This document shows positions 38,215-48,140 of a DNA stretch of 64,000 nt, in pieces. How positions within the stretch are numbered: the stretch's first letter is position 1; every line of letters begins with the position of its first letter. Source of the DNA: Simplicispira suum. Lineage in GTDB: Bacteria > Pseudomonadota > Gammaproteobacteria > Burkholderiales > Burkholderiaceae_C. The stretch is taken from contig NZ_CP027669.1 in assembly GCF_003008595.1 (NCBI RefSeq), forward strand, positions 496,001-560,000. Direction: 5' to 3'. A program made the position numbers and the translations under genes. The notes under the pieces are model-generated. The model was not told the origin of the DNA, searched no databases, and saw only the letters and a list, made by a program, of their open reading frames with translations.

Positions 38215-39276
38215 ATGATGTCCCTGAACGCCCTCACCCGCTGGATTGCGCCCCTGATGGTGCTGACCGGCCTGGCTGCTTCTGCGCACGCCGAAGAAGC
38301 TGTGGTCAACCTGTATTCCGCCCGCCACTACGCAACCGACGAAGCCCTGTACGCCGGATTTACCAAGGCGACCGGCATCAAGGTCAACCGCGTCGACGCT
38401 GACGACGCAGGCATCATCGCGCGTCTTAAAGCCGAAGGCGAAGCATCGCCGGCCGACGTGATCCTGCTGGTGGACGCGGCGCGCCTGTACCGTGGCGAAA
38501 AAGATGGGTTATTCAAGCCCGTCCAGTCCAAAGCACTCAATAGCGCCATTCCGGAGAACCTGCGCAGCCAGCCTGCAGCCGACGGTGGCATTTCCTGGTT
38601 TGGCTTGTCAACCCGCGCCCGCATCATTGTCTACAACAAGGCCAAGGTGCAGCGGGACGACGTCGACACCTACGAAGAACTGGCCGATCCAAAAAACAAG
38701 GGCAAGCTGTGCATCCGATCCGGCTCGCATCCCTACAACCTGAGTCTGTTTGGCGCCGTCAATGAGCACCTGGGGCCGCAGAAGACGGAAGCTTGGCTCA
38801 AGGGGATGGTAGCCAACCTGGCCCGCGACCCCAAGGGCGGTGATACCGACCAGATCAAGGCCGTGGCCTCGGGCGAATGCGATATCGCCGTGACCAACAG
38901 CTACTATCTGGCCCGTCTCATGCGATCCTCCAAGCCCGAAGACGTGGCCGTCGCCAACAAGGTGGGAGCGGTGTTTCCCAACCAGCAAAGCTGGGGCACG
39001 CACGTCAACATTGCCGGCGGCGCGGTGGCACGCTATGCCAAGCACCCGGAAAACGCGGTCCGTTTCCTGGAATACCTCGCAACGCCTGACGCGCAGAACT
39101 ATTTTGCCAACGGCAACAACGAATGGCCCGCTGCCAACGGCATCCACCCAGAGAACCCAGCGCTCCAAGCCATGACCGGTGGAAAGCCCTTCAAGAGCGA
39201 GAATATTCCCATCAGCGCAGTGGGTGCCCACGTAGGTGCGGTGCAGCAAATGCTGGATCGCGTGGGCTTCAAGTAA
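38215..39276 (+). CDS. Periplasmic Fe(III)-binding protein (FutA/FbpA-like)
   Basis: Solute-binding protein of 353 residues with a signal peptide (cleavage near AHA-E, residue 26). The mature protein starts AVVNLYSARHYATDEALY, which carries the N-terminal tyrosine motif of the FutA type, and the Tyr-Tyr pair that binds iron is in VTNSYYLARLM. It is related to FbpA. No permease or ATPase is adjacent and a terminator follows, so its transporter must lie elsewhere. No clear Fur box is visible upstream. Confidence 0.86.
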   Translation: MMSLNALTRWIAPLMVLTGLAASAHAEEAVVNLYSARHYATDEALYAGFTKATGIKVNRVDADDAGIIARLKAEGEASPADVILLVDAARLYRGEKDGLFKPVQSKALNSAIPENLRSQPAADGGISWFGLSTRARIIVYNKAKVQRDDVDTYEELADPKNKGKLCIRSGSHPYNLSLFGAVNEHLGPQKTEAWLKGMVANLARDPKGGDTDQIKAVASGECDIAVTNSYYLARLMRSSKPEDVAVANKVGAVFPNQQSWGTHVNIAGGAVARYAKHPENAVRFLEYLATPDAQNYFANGNNEWPAANGIHPENPALQAMTGGKPFKSENIPISAVGAHVGAVQQMLDRVGFK

Positions 39277-39297
39277 TTCGCAAGCGCTTGCACAAGA

Positions 39298-39326
39298 GCC
39301 GCCTCGACCCGAGAGGCGGCTTTTTT
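39298..39326 (+). terminator. Rho-independent terminator after the iron-binding protein gene
   Basis: Stem GCCGCCTC/GAGGCGGC with a seven-base loop and six T. Confidence 0.9.
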
Positions 39327-39349
39327 GCGTCCGTCCATTTCCCGCATAA

Positions 39350-39380
39350 TTGACGTTTACGTCAACGTCAATATCAACGT
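39350..39380. promoter_or_regulatory. Palindromic operator upstream of the SDR gene
   Basis: TTGACGT-TT-ACGTCAA (39350-39365) is a perfect inverted repeat with a two-base centre; further ACGTCAA/CAACGT half-sites follow to 39380. It resembles what I recall of sites for LiuR, the MerR-type regulator of branched-chain amino-acid breakdown, which would suit the adjacent dehydrogenase. Regulator identity is inference. Confidence 0.55.
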
Positions 39381-39399
39381 CACTAAGAGGAGACTCAGC

Positions 39400-40158
39400 A
39401 TGCAGATCAAGGGCAAGGTATTCATCGTCACGGGCGGCGCTTCGGGCCTGGGCGAAGGCACGGCGCGGCGCCTGGCCGCGCAAGGCGCCACCGTCGTGGT
39501 GGCTGACATGCAGGCAGACAAGGGCGAAGCCGTTGCCAAGGACATCGGCGGCGCCTTTGTGCGGTGCGACGTCAGCAGCGAGGCCGACGGCCAGGCCGTG
39601 GTGGCCAAAGCCGTGTCCCTGGGAAAACTCATGGGCCTCGTCAACTGCGCAGGCGTCGCACCCGCAGAAAAGACCGTCGGCAAGAACGGCGCGCATTCGC
39701 TGGCTGTGTTCAGCAAGACCATCACGGTCAACCTTATTGGCAGCTTCAACATGATCCGCCTGGCAGCCGATGCCATGGCCAAGAACGAAGCCGAGGACAC
39801 CGGCGAGCGCGGCGTGTTGATCTCGACCGCCAGCGTCGCCGCCTACGACGGCCAGATCGGCCAGGCCGCCTACTCGGCTTCCAAGGGCGGCGTGGTGGGC
39901 ATGACCCTGCCCATCGCGCGCGACCTGGCCCGCAACGGCATCCGTAACATGACCATTGCCCCCGGCATCTTCGGCACGCCCATGCTGTTTGGAATGCCTC
40001 AGGAAGTACAGGACGCCCTGGCCGCTGGCGTCCCGTTCCCCAGTCGCCTGGGTACACCCGAGGACTACGCCAAGCTGGTGCAACACATCATTGAGAACGA
40101 CATGCTCAACGGTGAGGTGATCCGCCTGGATGGCGCGATACGCTTGGCACCGCGCTGA
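39400..40158 (+). CDS. SDR-family 3-hydroxyacyl-CoA dehydrogenase (HSD17B10-like)
   Basis: Short-chain dehydrogenase of 252 residues. The NAD-binding motif [15 protein letters not shown], the NCAG motif in [13 protein letters not shown], the catalytic Ser in [10 protein letters not shown] and the YSASKGG motif (Tyr and Lys) are all intact. The inserted loop ([17 protein letters not shown]) and the end [13 protein letters not shown] match type-2 3-hydroxyacyl-CoA dehydrogenases, which act in isoleucine and short-chain fatty-acid oxidation. A strong AAGAGGAGA precedes the ATG at 39400. A palindromic site overlaps the promoter region. Exact substrate is inferred. Confidence 0.87.
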   Translation: MQIKGKVFIVTGGASGLGEGTARRLAAQGATVVVADMQADKGEAVAKDIGGAFVRCDVSSEADGQAVVAKAVSLGKLMGLVNCAGVAPAEKTVGKNGAHSLAVFSKTITVNLIGSFNMIRLAADAMAKNEAEDTGERGVLISTASVAAYDGQIGQAAYSASKGGVVGMTLPIARDLARNGIRNMTIAPGIFGTPMLFGMPQEVQDALAAGVPFPSRLGTPEDYAKLVQHIIENDMLNGEVIRLDGAIRLAPR

Positions 40159-40182
40159 TCCGTCACTGACGCCTTAAAACGC

Positions 40183-40219
40183 AAAACCCCTGTAACTCGT
40201 TGAGTTACAGGGGTTTTTT
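40183..40219. terminator. Bidirectional terminator between the SDR gene and tRNA-Ser
   Basis: A 16-bp perfect stem (AAAACCCCTGTAACTC and its complement) with a GTT loop, followed by a T tract. It serves the SDR gene on the plus strand and the tRNA-Ser on the minus strand. Confidence 0.92.
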
Positions 40220-40224
40220 GTTTT

Positions 40225-40314
<90 letters not shown>

Positions 40315-40350
40315 GCTCGAAGCCTGCGATTCTAGCAGCAGATTTTTCGC

Positions 40351-41670
<1,320 letters not shown>

Positions 41671-41751
41671 TTAGGCGGCGCCCTGCCTGAAGTCGGCGCG
41701 GCAGATGCCGATAACATGGGGGGCGACGCATCCCGCGTGCAGGAGAGCGCC

Positions 41752-42423
41752 ATGTTTTTTGTTTTTGGTCCTTCAGGGCAGATGCTACGGGGCGGTCCGG
41801 AGCAGATTTCGCGCATTGCATCCGTACGCAGGGTGCGGCGTCCGCAGGCGCTGCGTGCCACCGGCCCGCGCGGGACGGCGGAGGCAGAACCCGTAGCGCC
41901 GGCCGCATACGACAGCGCCTTTGGCAGCCTGCGGGCGCAAGACGCCGTCAGCGCCTATGCGCAGACCGATCAGGGCCCGAGCGTGGTGCGCCAGCCGCTG
42001 ACTCTGGTGCGCGACGTGATGACCCGCGGCGCACTCACTGTTGCGCAGGGCGCGCTGGTCAGCGAAGCCTGGCACTTGTTGGCCGAACACGGCGTGGCGC
42101 AGGCCCCGGTGGTGGATACGCTGGGCCGCGTCATTGGCATGCTGCTGCGCGCCGACATGGTGCCGCTGGAGCTGATACCGCAGCCTGGTGGCGTACCCGC
42201 CGCGATTGCGCGTGCCCGCCGGCTGGTGGACGAGGTGATGATCTCGCCGGTGCCCACCGCAACAGCGACCACAGGCCTGCGACGCGTGGCGACGGTGCTG
42301 CTTGACACCGGCCTGCCCGGGCTGCCGGTGACCAACGAACTGGGATTGCTGGAGGGCTTTATCTCCCGCACCGACATCCTGCGCGCAGTGGCGGCAGATC
42401 CGCCGCTCGACCTGTGGACCTGA
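41752..42423 (+). CDS. CBS-domain protein
   Basis: Protein of 223 residues: an N-terminal region without a known domain (about 1-85) followed by two CBS motifs, VRDVMTRGALTVAQGALVSE and VDEVMISPVPTATATTGL, which together form a Bateman module that binds adenine nucleotides. AGGAG lies seven bases before the ATG at 41752; a much longer frame in the same phase runs antisense to serS and is not credible. Target unknown. It is convergent with ispH. Confidence 0.82.
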   Translation: MFFVFGPSGQMLRGGPEQISRIASVRRVRRPQALRATGPRGTAEAEPVAPAAYDSAFGSLRAQDAVSAYAQTDQGPSVVRQPLTLVRDVMTRGALTVAQGALVSEAWHLLAEHGVAQAPVVDTLGRVIGMLLRADMVPLELIPQPGGVPAAIARARRLVDEVMISPVPTATATTGLRRVATVLLDTGLPGLPVTNELGLLEGFISRTDILRAVAADPPLDLWT

Positions 42424-42434
42424 GACGAAACTTT

Positions 42435-42488
42435 AGGCCAAATAGGCCTCTAACGCTGACAGCATAAGCGCTGTCAGCTCTTAAAAAG
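42435..42488 (-). repeat. Dispersed repeat copy 8 (between convergent genes)
   Basis: Minus-strand copy: TTTTTAAGAGCTGACAGCGC - GCTGTCAGCGTTAGAGGCC (read in parts). Here the repeat forms a perfect 9-bp stem GCTGACAGC/GCTGTCAGC and could act as a terminator between the CBS gene and ispH. Confidence 0.78.
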
Positions 42489-42495
42489 AGAGCGT

Positions 42496-43464
42496 TTAGC
42501 TTTCTTCGCCAGCCGCCGGTGCAACCCCATCCATCCGCAAACCCTTGGGCAAGGGAAACTTGATGGACTCTTCAATGCCACTGAGCGTGCGCACCGACAC
42601 TGCGCCAAGCGTCTTGACGCGCTCGATCACCTCGGTCACCAGCACCTCTGGCGCCGAAGCGCCGGCCGTCAAGCCCACGCGGGCAATGCCTTCGAACCAT
42701 GCTGGTTGCAGCTCCTCAGCGCTGTCGACCATGTAGGCCGTCGTGCCAAGGCGCTCAGCGAGTTCGCGCAAGCGGTTGCTGTTGGAGCTGGTCGGGCTGC
42801 CGACCACAATCACCAAGTCGACTTGCCCGCTCATCATCTTCACCGCGTCCTGGCGGTTTTGCGTGGCGTAGCAGATGTCTTGCTGTTTCGGTTCACGCAC
42901 CTGCGGGAAGCGGGCCCGCACCGCGGCCATGATTTCGGCTGCATCGTCCACCGAGAGTGTGGTCTGGGTCACCACAGCCAGCTTTTCCTGCTGCGACGGC
43001 GCCACGTGGGCCACGTCTTGCACGTCTTCCACCAGGTGAATGCCCCCTTCGAGCTGGCCGAGCGTACCCTCCACCTCGGGGTGGCCCTTGTGGCCGATCA
43101 TGATGAATTCGTAGCCCTCTTGCGCGAGCTTGGCCACTTCGACGTGCACCTTGCTGACCAGCGGGCAGGTGGCGTCAAAAATGTGGAAACCACGCGCTTT
43201 CGCTTCCTCCTGCACCGCCTTGCTCACACCGTGGGCGCTGAAAATCAGGGTGGCTCCGGGCGGCACGTCGGACAACTCTTCGATGAAGATGGCGCCCTTG
43301 GCCTTGAGGTCGTTGACCACATAGGTGTTGTGCACGATTTCGTGACGCACGTAGATGGGCGCGCCGAACTTGGCCAGCGCCCGCTCGACGATCTCGATCG
43401 CCCGGTCCACCCCCGCGCAGAAGCCGCGCGGCTCGGCCAAAAGAACTTCTTGCGGCAACTTCAC
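42496..43464 (-). CDS. ispH: 4-hydroxy-3-methylbut-2-enyl diphosphate reductase
   Basis: Last enzyme of the MEP isoprenoid pathway, making IPP and DMAPP with a [4Fe-4S] cluster. It has 322 residues. The three cluster cysteines are in [14 protein letters not shown] (Cys16), [12 protein letters not shown] and [14 protein letters not shown], and [14 protein letters not shown] is also diagnostic. It starts at a GTG that overlaps the fkpB stop, so the genes are coupled, as in E. coli. Confidence 0.96.
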   Translation of the reverse strand: MKLPQEVLLAEPRGFCAGVDRAIEIVERALAKFGAPIYVRHEIVHNTYVVNDLKAKGAIFIEELSDVPPGATLIFSAHGVSKAVQEEAKARGFHIFDATCPLVSKVHVEVAKLAQEGYEFIMIGHKGHPEVEGTLGQLEGGIHLVEDVQDVAHVAPSQQEKLAVVTQTTLSVDDAAEIMAAVRARFPQVREPKQQDICYATQNRQDAVKMMSGQVDLVIVVGSPTSSNSNRLRELAERLGTTAYMVDSAEELQPAWFEGIARVGLTAGASAPEVLVTEVIERVKTLGAVSVRTLSGIEESIKFPLPKGLRMDGVAPAAGEES

Positions 43465-43913
43465 AGCACGCCAATCACATAGACCTCAAAACTTACCGCG
43501 CGGCCCGCCAGCGGGTGGTTGAAATCCACCAGCATGGCACGCGCGTCGCCCTCGCTGCCCACGCGCACCACGGCGCCGGCGTAGGTGCCGTGTCCGTCGG
43601 GCGTGGGGAACTCCACCACCTCGCCGACGTGGTATTGCTCATCAGGGTCGGCCAGGGCGTCGAGGAGTTTGCCGGGCACCCACTGCTGCATTTCCGGGTT
43701 GCGCTCGCCAAAAGCTTCGCCAGCGGCCAGTTCAAAAGTGGCACGCGCGCCCTCCTGCATGCCGATGAGGCGCGCCTCCAGCGCAGGCGAGAGTTCGCTG
43801 TTGCCCAGCGTGAGCGTGGCGGGTTTGTCTTCGAACGTATTGATCACATCACCCGCCGGACCGGCCAGGCGGTAATGCAGTGTGAGAAAGGAGCCTTGTT
43901 GAACGATTGCCAT
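43461..43913 (-). CDS. fkpB: FKBP-type peptidyl-prolyl isomerase (FkpB/SlpA)
   Basis: Cytoplasmic isomerase and chaperone of the SlyD/SlpA class, 150 residues. The FKBP core reads [12 protein letters not shown] and [20 protein letters not shown], and the inserted-flap domain covers about residues 70-120; [17 protein letters not shown] closes the fold. The ATG at 43913 gives MAIVQQG; an extended frame to 44252 is antisense to radC. fkpB-ispH is a conserved pair in proteobacteria. Confidence 0.93.
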   Translation of the reverse strand: MAIVQQGSFLTLHYRLAGPAGDVINTFEDKPATLTLGNSELSPALEARLIGMQEGARATFELAAGEAFGERNPEMQQWVPGKLLDALADPDEQYHVGEVVEFPTPDGHGTYAGAVVRVGSEGDARAMLVDFNHPLAGRAVSFEVYVIGVL

Positions 43914-43980
43914 GCATGCCTCTATAAACTGCTGCCATTTTAGGATTGCTGCGCTTATCCCTTCGGGAAACCCCTGATTC

Positions 43981-44694
43981 ATGCCTCTCAAAGACCTGCC
44001 TGTCGACGCCCGCCCGCGCGAAAAACTCCTCGCACGCGGTCCTGCGGCGCTGAGCGACGCCGAGTTGCTGGCGCTGCTGCTGCGCACCGGTATCGTCGGC
44101 AAGGGCGTGCTGCAACTGGCGCAGGAACTGCTCGATGCCCCGCGCACCTGCCCGGAAACCAAACGCCCCATGGGCGGTTTTGGCGGTATTTCCGGCCTGC
44201 TGCACGCGAGCATGGCGGACCTGGCGCGCATAAAAGGTCTGGGCCCTGCCAAGCGCGCGGAGCTGGTGGCGGTGCTCGAGCTCGCCCGCCGCGCATTGGC
44301 GCAGCAACTGCGCGAGCGCGAAGTGTTCGATTCGCCCGACGCTGTGGGCCACTACCTGCAACTGCAGCTGGCCGCCAAGGGGCACGAAGTGTTTGCCGTG
44401 CTGTTCCTGGACAGCCAGCACCGGCTGATTGCGCTGGAAGAGCTGTTTCGCGGCACGCTGACGCAAACCAGCGTCTACCCGCGCGAAGTGGTGCTGCGTG
44501 CCCTGCACCTGCAGGCGGCCGCCGTGGTGCTGGCGCACAACCATCCCAGCGGCAGCGTACAACCGAGCCGTGCCGACGAGGCACTGACGCAAACCCTCAA
44601 AAGCGCGCTGGCGCTGGTGGATGTGCGCGTGCTCGACCACGTCATCGTCGCGCCCGGGCAGTGGCTTTCGATGGCCGCGAAAGGACTGGTGTGA
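43981..44694 (+). CDS. radC: RadC/YicR JAB-domain protein
   Basis: Protein of 237 residues: a helix-hairpin-helix N-terminal part ([33 protein letters not shown]) and a C-terminal JAB/MPN domain with the metal motif [15 protein letters not shown]. RadC proteins were once linked to DNA repair, but the true biochemical role is uncertain. It is divergent from fkpB-ispH, and its stop overlaps the GTG start of the next gene. Confidence 0.93.
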   Translation: MPLKDLPVDARPREKLLARGPAALSDAELLALLLRTGIVGKGVLQLAQELLDAPRTCPETKRPMGGFGGISGLLHASMADLARIKGLGPAKRAELVAVLELARRALAQQLREREVFDSPDAVGHYLQLQLAAKGHEVFAVLFLDSQHRLIALEELFRGTLTQTSVYPREVVLRALHLQAAAVVLAHNHPSGSVQPSRADEALTQTLKSALALVDVRVLDHVIVAPGQWLSMAAKGLV

Positions 44695-45347
44695 GCCAGC
44701 CGGGCGAGCGCTTTTTCAGCCTGGCATCGCTCGGCCCGCTGGCGCGCCACCTGCGCGAGCAGCAGGCGCTGCTCGCGGCGCAGGAGCAAGCCGCGCGCGA
44801 AGCCGCCGCCCGGCGCGAGGCAGAGCGGCACCTGTTTGCACACAGCGTGGGCGCCGTCACGGCACTGCGCTGGACCAACCGCGCGCAGCACGAACCCGCT
44901 CTGCCCGAGCCACTGCCGATGCAGCACTGGCTGGACGAAGCGCGCGTGCTGGTTGAGGCCATGAGCGACGAGTTTGATGTAAGCACGCTGCTCGACACCG
45001 ACGATCAACTGAGTTTTCGGCGGCCCGGAATCGGTGCCGACGTGACCGCGCGCCTGCGCGCAGGCCACTGGAGCATCCAGCGCCAGCTTGATCTGCACGG
45101 CCTGCGCGTTCATGAAGCGCGCGAAGCCCTGGGCGAGTTCATCCGCCACGCCCACAAGGCCGGCCTGCGCTGCGTGCGCGTGGTGCATGGCAAGGGTCTG
45201 GGCTCGCCGGGGAAGGCGCCTGTGCTCAAGGGCCGCGTGCAGCGCTGGCTGGTCCAAAAAAGCGAGGTGCTGGCGTTTGTCCAGGCCCGCCCAGCCGACG
45301 GCGGTGCTGGGGCGCTGGTGGTGCTTTTGCAGCGGGTGGAGTCCTAA
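44691..45347 (+). CDS. Smr-domain protein (probable DNA endonuclease SmrA-like)
   Basis: Protein of 218 residues with a charged coiled-coil N-terminal region (about 20-50) and a C-terminal Smr domain: [19 protein letters not shown], then [19 protein letters not shown]. Both the LDxHG and HGxG motifs needed for the nuclease fold are present. The GTG at 44691 was chosen for its overlap with the radC stop (GTGA); upstream codons in frame lie inside radC. Likely co-transcribed with radC. Confidence 0.88.
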   Translation: MSQPGERFFSLASLGPLARHLREQQALLAAQEQAAREAAARREAERHLFAHSVGAVTALRWTNRAQHEPALPEPLPMQHWLDEARVLVEAMSDEFDVSTLLDTDDQLSFRRPGIGADVTARLRAGHWSIQRQLDLHGLRVHEAREALGEFIRHAHKAGLRCVRVVHGKGLGSPGKAPVLKGRVQRWLVQKSEVLAFVQARPADGGAGALVVLLQRVES

Positions 45348-45433
45348 AGCCGTGAGTTGAAAGTGCGTTTCAGAATGCTGCCGAGAATCGCCGCCATTCG
45401 CTTTTTCAACCTGCTTCCAACCCCCGACACAAG
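45347..45433. repeat. Shortened relative of the 166-bp inverted-repeat element
   Basis: Read on the plus strand it matches the complement of the 27827-27992 element at both ends: GTGAGTTG, CGTTTCAGAA, TGCCG, AATCGCCGCCAT, then TTTTTCAAC, GCTTCCAAC and CGACAC. The middle of the long copy is missing, a pattern of internal deletion. It follows the smr stop codon directly. Confidence 0.7.
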
Positions 45434-45975
45434 AAATTTATCCATCACATTGCCTGACGATGTAGCCGCCTCAGACAAAGATTGGTAAACGCGATTTCGC
45501 ACAGGGCAGGAGCCGGGTCTCGCCCCGGCGGGCGAGGTACTTGTTCTTTGCGTTGTCTACATGGACCAAAGACATCGGAAAACCAAACAGCGATACGGGC
45601 CTACTATCGCTGCGCGCGGCCCGTGTGGCTGTCCAGGCCCTTGTGGATACGCCTGTGGCGGGGTGCTTGCGGGGTGGCATGCGCGCGCAGCAAGGCTGAT
45701 GCCTTGCAAGCGCGGGCAACGCCGCAAGCGGCCCCTTTGAGAGGCAACCCGAAGGGAAGGACACCAGAGCCGTCCCTCAACGTAGCGCAGCGAAGAAGCC
45801 GCAGACAGCAGGGTGAGCCTTTTTTTGGTGACTTTTTTCGGCATGAGAAAAGTGACTGCGCCGCCGGGCGCACATCCCGGCATCCGCCGTTTGCCACGAG
45901 GCACGATCCCATCAAAACCGCGCTCTCATTGTTGTCTGTCGGCTTTTTTGAGGCTGCCCCACAACCAGGTCAAAT
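45434..45975. repeat. Gene-poor block of probable dispersed repeat sequence
   Basis: About 540 bp without a credible gene. Overlapping open frames exist on both strands, but none has a ribosome-binding site or a recognised domain. Sub-segments such as GGCAACCCGAAGGG..., the CAGCAGGGTGAGCC stretch with TTTTTTTGGTGACTTTTTTC, and ATGAGAAAAGTGAC at 45842 resemble a block that recurs in many Comamonadaceae and other proteobacterial genomes and is often mis-annotated as small hypothetical proteins. This identification is from memory; only one copy is present here. Confidence 0.5.
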
Positions 45976-46022
45976 TGGCACCTGGCGCTTATTTGGCAAG
46001 CGATAACAGCTATTGTTTCGAT
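45976..46022 (-). repeat. Dispersed repeat copy 9
   Basis: Minus-strand copy: CGAAACAATAGCTGTTATCG - AAATAAGCGCCAGGTGCC (read in parts). It lies about 130 bp before the start of the next CBS gene. Confidence 0.75.
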
Positions 46023-46152
46023 AGCTTATAACAAAGCGTGCCGCCAATACTGGCAGGGAACGCAGCAGGCATTCCGTCACGGTGCAAGGGCTTTGTCCCG
46101 ATGGCTTGCTTTTGCCGGACTGCGTCCTACACTGGCCGTCAGGGGGACCCGG

Positions 46153-46605
46153 ATGAACATCCTGCGAATCACCGGCCTGGTAGCCACAGCGCAAGCGCGG
46201 CTCGCCACCATCACACTGAAAGCCCCGCTGATGCAGGCGGCCCGGCTGCTTTCTCGCCCGCAGATCGATCTGGTGGTGGTCTGCCACCCTGATGGCACGA
46301 TTGCCGGCGTGGTCAGCAAGACCGACGTTGTCAAACAAATTGGCCACTGTGCCGGCAGCGCCTGCCAGACCTTGGCCTGCGAACTGATGACGGCCGAACC
46401 AGTCTGTTGCGAACCACAAGACCAGGTATCGGACGTACTGGCTTTGATGGAGCGGCACAGCCTGGTGCATCTCCCAGTCTTGGACGAAACACGCCGCCCG
46501 ATCGGCGTCGTCGCTGCGCGCGACGCATTGCAGTTGCTGGTGCGCGAAGGCGAATACGAAGAATCCCTGGTGCGCCAGTACGTCATGGGCGCCGGCTACC
46601 ACTGA
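46153..46605 (+). CDS. CBS-domain protein upstream of sdhC
   Basis: Protein of 150 residues made of two CBS motifs (about residues 10-65 and 78-138), ending in VRQYVMGAGYH. AGGGGGA precedes the ATG at 46153. It lies only seven bases upstream of sdhC and so may be part of the sdh transcript. Binding of an adenine nucleotide is expected from the fold; the regulated target is unknown. Confidence 0.82.
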   Translation: MNILRITGLVATAQARLATITLKAPLMQAARLLSRPQIDLVVVCHPDGTIAGVVSKTDVVKQIGHCAGSACQTLACELMTAEPVCCEPQDQVSDVLALMERHSLVHLPVLDETRRPIGVVAARDALQLLVREGEYEESLVRQYVMGAGYH

Positions 46606-46612
46606 ATCCATC

Positions 46613-47005
46613 ATGTCCAGATCTGCACGCACCCCCCGCTCGCGCCCGGTGTTTCTGAACCTGGCGCAGATCACGCTCCCGGTGGGCGCCCTTACTTCCA
46701 TTCTTCACCGCTTGAGCGGGGTTTTATTGGCCACCGGGGTGCCGGCGCTGCTGTACCTGTTGCAAGGCTCGTTGGGCGATGCCGGCGATTTTTCAGACAC
46801 CACGGCGTTGCTGAGGCAGCCTGTCGTGAAGATATTTTTGATAGCGCTGGCCTGGGCGCTGGCGCACCACATGCTGGCGGGTGTGCGCCACATGCTGACC
46901 GACATTGACGTCGGCTCAAGTCTGGGCAAGGCGCGGCGCACTGCATGGGGCGTGAACCTCGCGGCTATGGCCATCGCCGTGCTCGCAGCGGGAGTTGTCT
47001 TGTGA
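46613..47005 (+). CDS. sdhC: Succinate dehydrogenase cytochrome b556 subunit
   Basis: Membrane anchor of complex II, 130 residues with three helices. The quinone and haem region has SILHRLSGVLLATG (Ser and Arg of the quinone site) and ALAHHMLAGVRHMLTDI, with the haem-ligand histidine. The stop overlaps the GTG start of sdhD. Confidence 0.93.
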   Translation: MSRSARTPRSRPVFLNLAQITLPVGALTSILHRLSGVLLATGVPALLYLLQGSLGDAGDFSDTTALLRQPVVKIFLIALAWALAHHMLAGVRHMLTDIDVGSSLGKARRTAWGVNLAAMAIAVLAAGVVL

Positions 47006-47340
47006 AGCGCGGCCTCACCGGCTTGCCGGCGTGGCTGGTGCAACGTGCGAGCGCCGTGTACCTGCTGCTGTTTCTGATCTTCGTGCTGGCTTCGTTCGCG
47101 CTTGCGCCCCCGCACAGCCGAAATGAGTGGTTGCAGTGGCTGGCACACCCGGCGATGCGCCTGGCGTTGGCCGTATTTTTTGCAGCGCTTTTGGCGCATA
47201 TGTGGGTGGGCTTGCGCGATGTACTGCTCGACTACGCACAGCCCGTGCGCATTCGCCCCTACCTGCTCGCTGCACTCGCTGCGGCGCTGTGTGGTCTGGG
47301 AGTGTGGGCTGTGTTGATCTTGCTGCGAATTCCAACCTGA
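47002..47340 (+). CDS. sdhD: Succinate dehydrogenase membrane anchor subunit D
   Basis: Second membrane anchor of complex II, 112 residues with three helices. The motif HMWVGLRDVLLDYAQP carries the haem histidine and the quinone-site tyrosine. The GTG at 47002 was chosen because it overlaps sdhC (GTGA); the frame upstream of it is only sdhC in another phase. In related bacteria sdhA follows directly, but here sdhB comes next. Confidence 0.92.
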   Translation: MKRGLTGLPAWLVQRASAVYLLLFLIFVLASFALAPPHSRNEWLQWLAHPAMRLALAVFFAALLAHMWVGLRDVLLDYAQPVRIRPYLLAALAAALCGLGVWAVLILLRIPT

Positions 47341-47394
47341 AGCCCTGCACGCCCATCCCACGCCAACGCCCTTGAAAGGGCCAGAGAGGCCACC

Positions 47395-48132
47395 ATGCGA
47401 TTTTCCATCTCGCGCTTTGACCCCGACCGAGACGAGACCCCTTGGCTGCAGCACTACGACATTGACCTGCAGGACAGCGACCGCATGCTGCTGGACGTGC
47501 TGCTGCGGATCAAGGAGCAGGACCAAAGCCTGTCCATGCGCAAGTCGTGCCGGGAAGGGGTGTGCGGCTCGGACGCCATGAACATCAACGGCCGCAACGG
47601 CCTGGCCTGCATCACCCGCGTGCGCGACCTCAAGGGGCCCGTGGTGCTGCGGCCGCTGCCGGGCTTTCCCATCGTGCGCGACCTGATCGTGGATATGACG
47701 CAGTTCTTCAAGCAATACCACTCGATCCGCCCTTACCTCATCAACGACGACCCGCCGCCAGAGCGCGAGCGCCTGCAGTCGCCCGCCGAGCGCGACAAGC
47801 TCAATGGCGCCTACGAGTGCATTTTGTGCGCCTGCTGCAGCAGCCAATGCCCTTCGTTCTGGTGGAACCCCGACAAGTTCGTCGGGCCGGCGGGCCTGAT
47901 CCAGGCCTACCGATTCATCTTCGACAGCCGCGACCAGGCGACCGAAGAGCGCCTGGACGACCTGAACGACGCCTACCGCCTGTTTCGCTGCCGCACCATC
48001 ATGAACTGCTCGGAGGTCTGCCCCAAGGGCTTGGAGCCCTCGCATGCGATTGAGAGAGTGCGGCTCAAGATGATCAAGAAAGAAGGTGACAGCGGCGCGC
48101 TGCCCGTGCACCCGCCGCGCCCGGTCGCCTGA
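47395..48132 (+). CDS. sdhB: Succinate dehydrogenase iron-sulfur subunit
   Basis: Electron-transfer subunit of complex II, 245 residues. The [2Fe-2S] cysteines are in SCREGVCGSDAM with a later Cys in GLACIT; the [4Fe-4S] and [3Fe-4S] sites are in CILCACCSSQCPSFWW and CRTIMNCSEVCPKGL. All ligands are present. AGAGAGGCC precedes the ATG. The flavoprotein SdhA, normally located between sdhD and sdhB, is missing: only 54 bp separate these genes. Confidence 0.95.
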   Translation: MRFSISRFDPDRDETPWLQHYDIDLQDSDRMLLDVLLRIKEQDQSLSMRKSCREGVCGSDAMNINGRNGLACITRVRDLKGPVVLRPLPGFPIVRDLIVDMTQFFKQYHSIRPYLINDDPPPERERLQSPAERDKLNGAYECILCACCSSQCPSFWWNPDKFVGPAGLIQAYRFIFDSRDQATEERLDDLNDAYRLFRCRTIMNCSEVCPKGLEPSHAIERVRLKMIKKEGDSGALPVHPPRPVA

Positions 48133-48140
48133 CCGCGCTG

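Noticed and set aside
45482..46006. 174-residue open frame as a protein-coding gene
   Set aside because: No ribosome-binding site or domain; overlapping open frames on both strands of the same block and its resemblance to a commonly mis-annotated repeat argue against coding.
46828..46860. ATTTTTGATAGCGCTGG inside sdhC as an eleventh repeat copy
   Set aside because: Only the first part matches; the rest of the repeat (AAGCGC...GAGGCC) is absent and the protein sequence is ordinary for SdhC.
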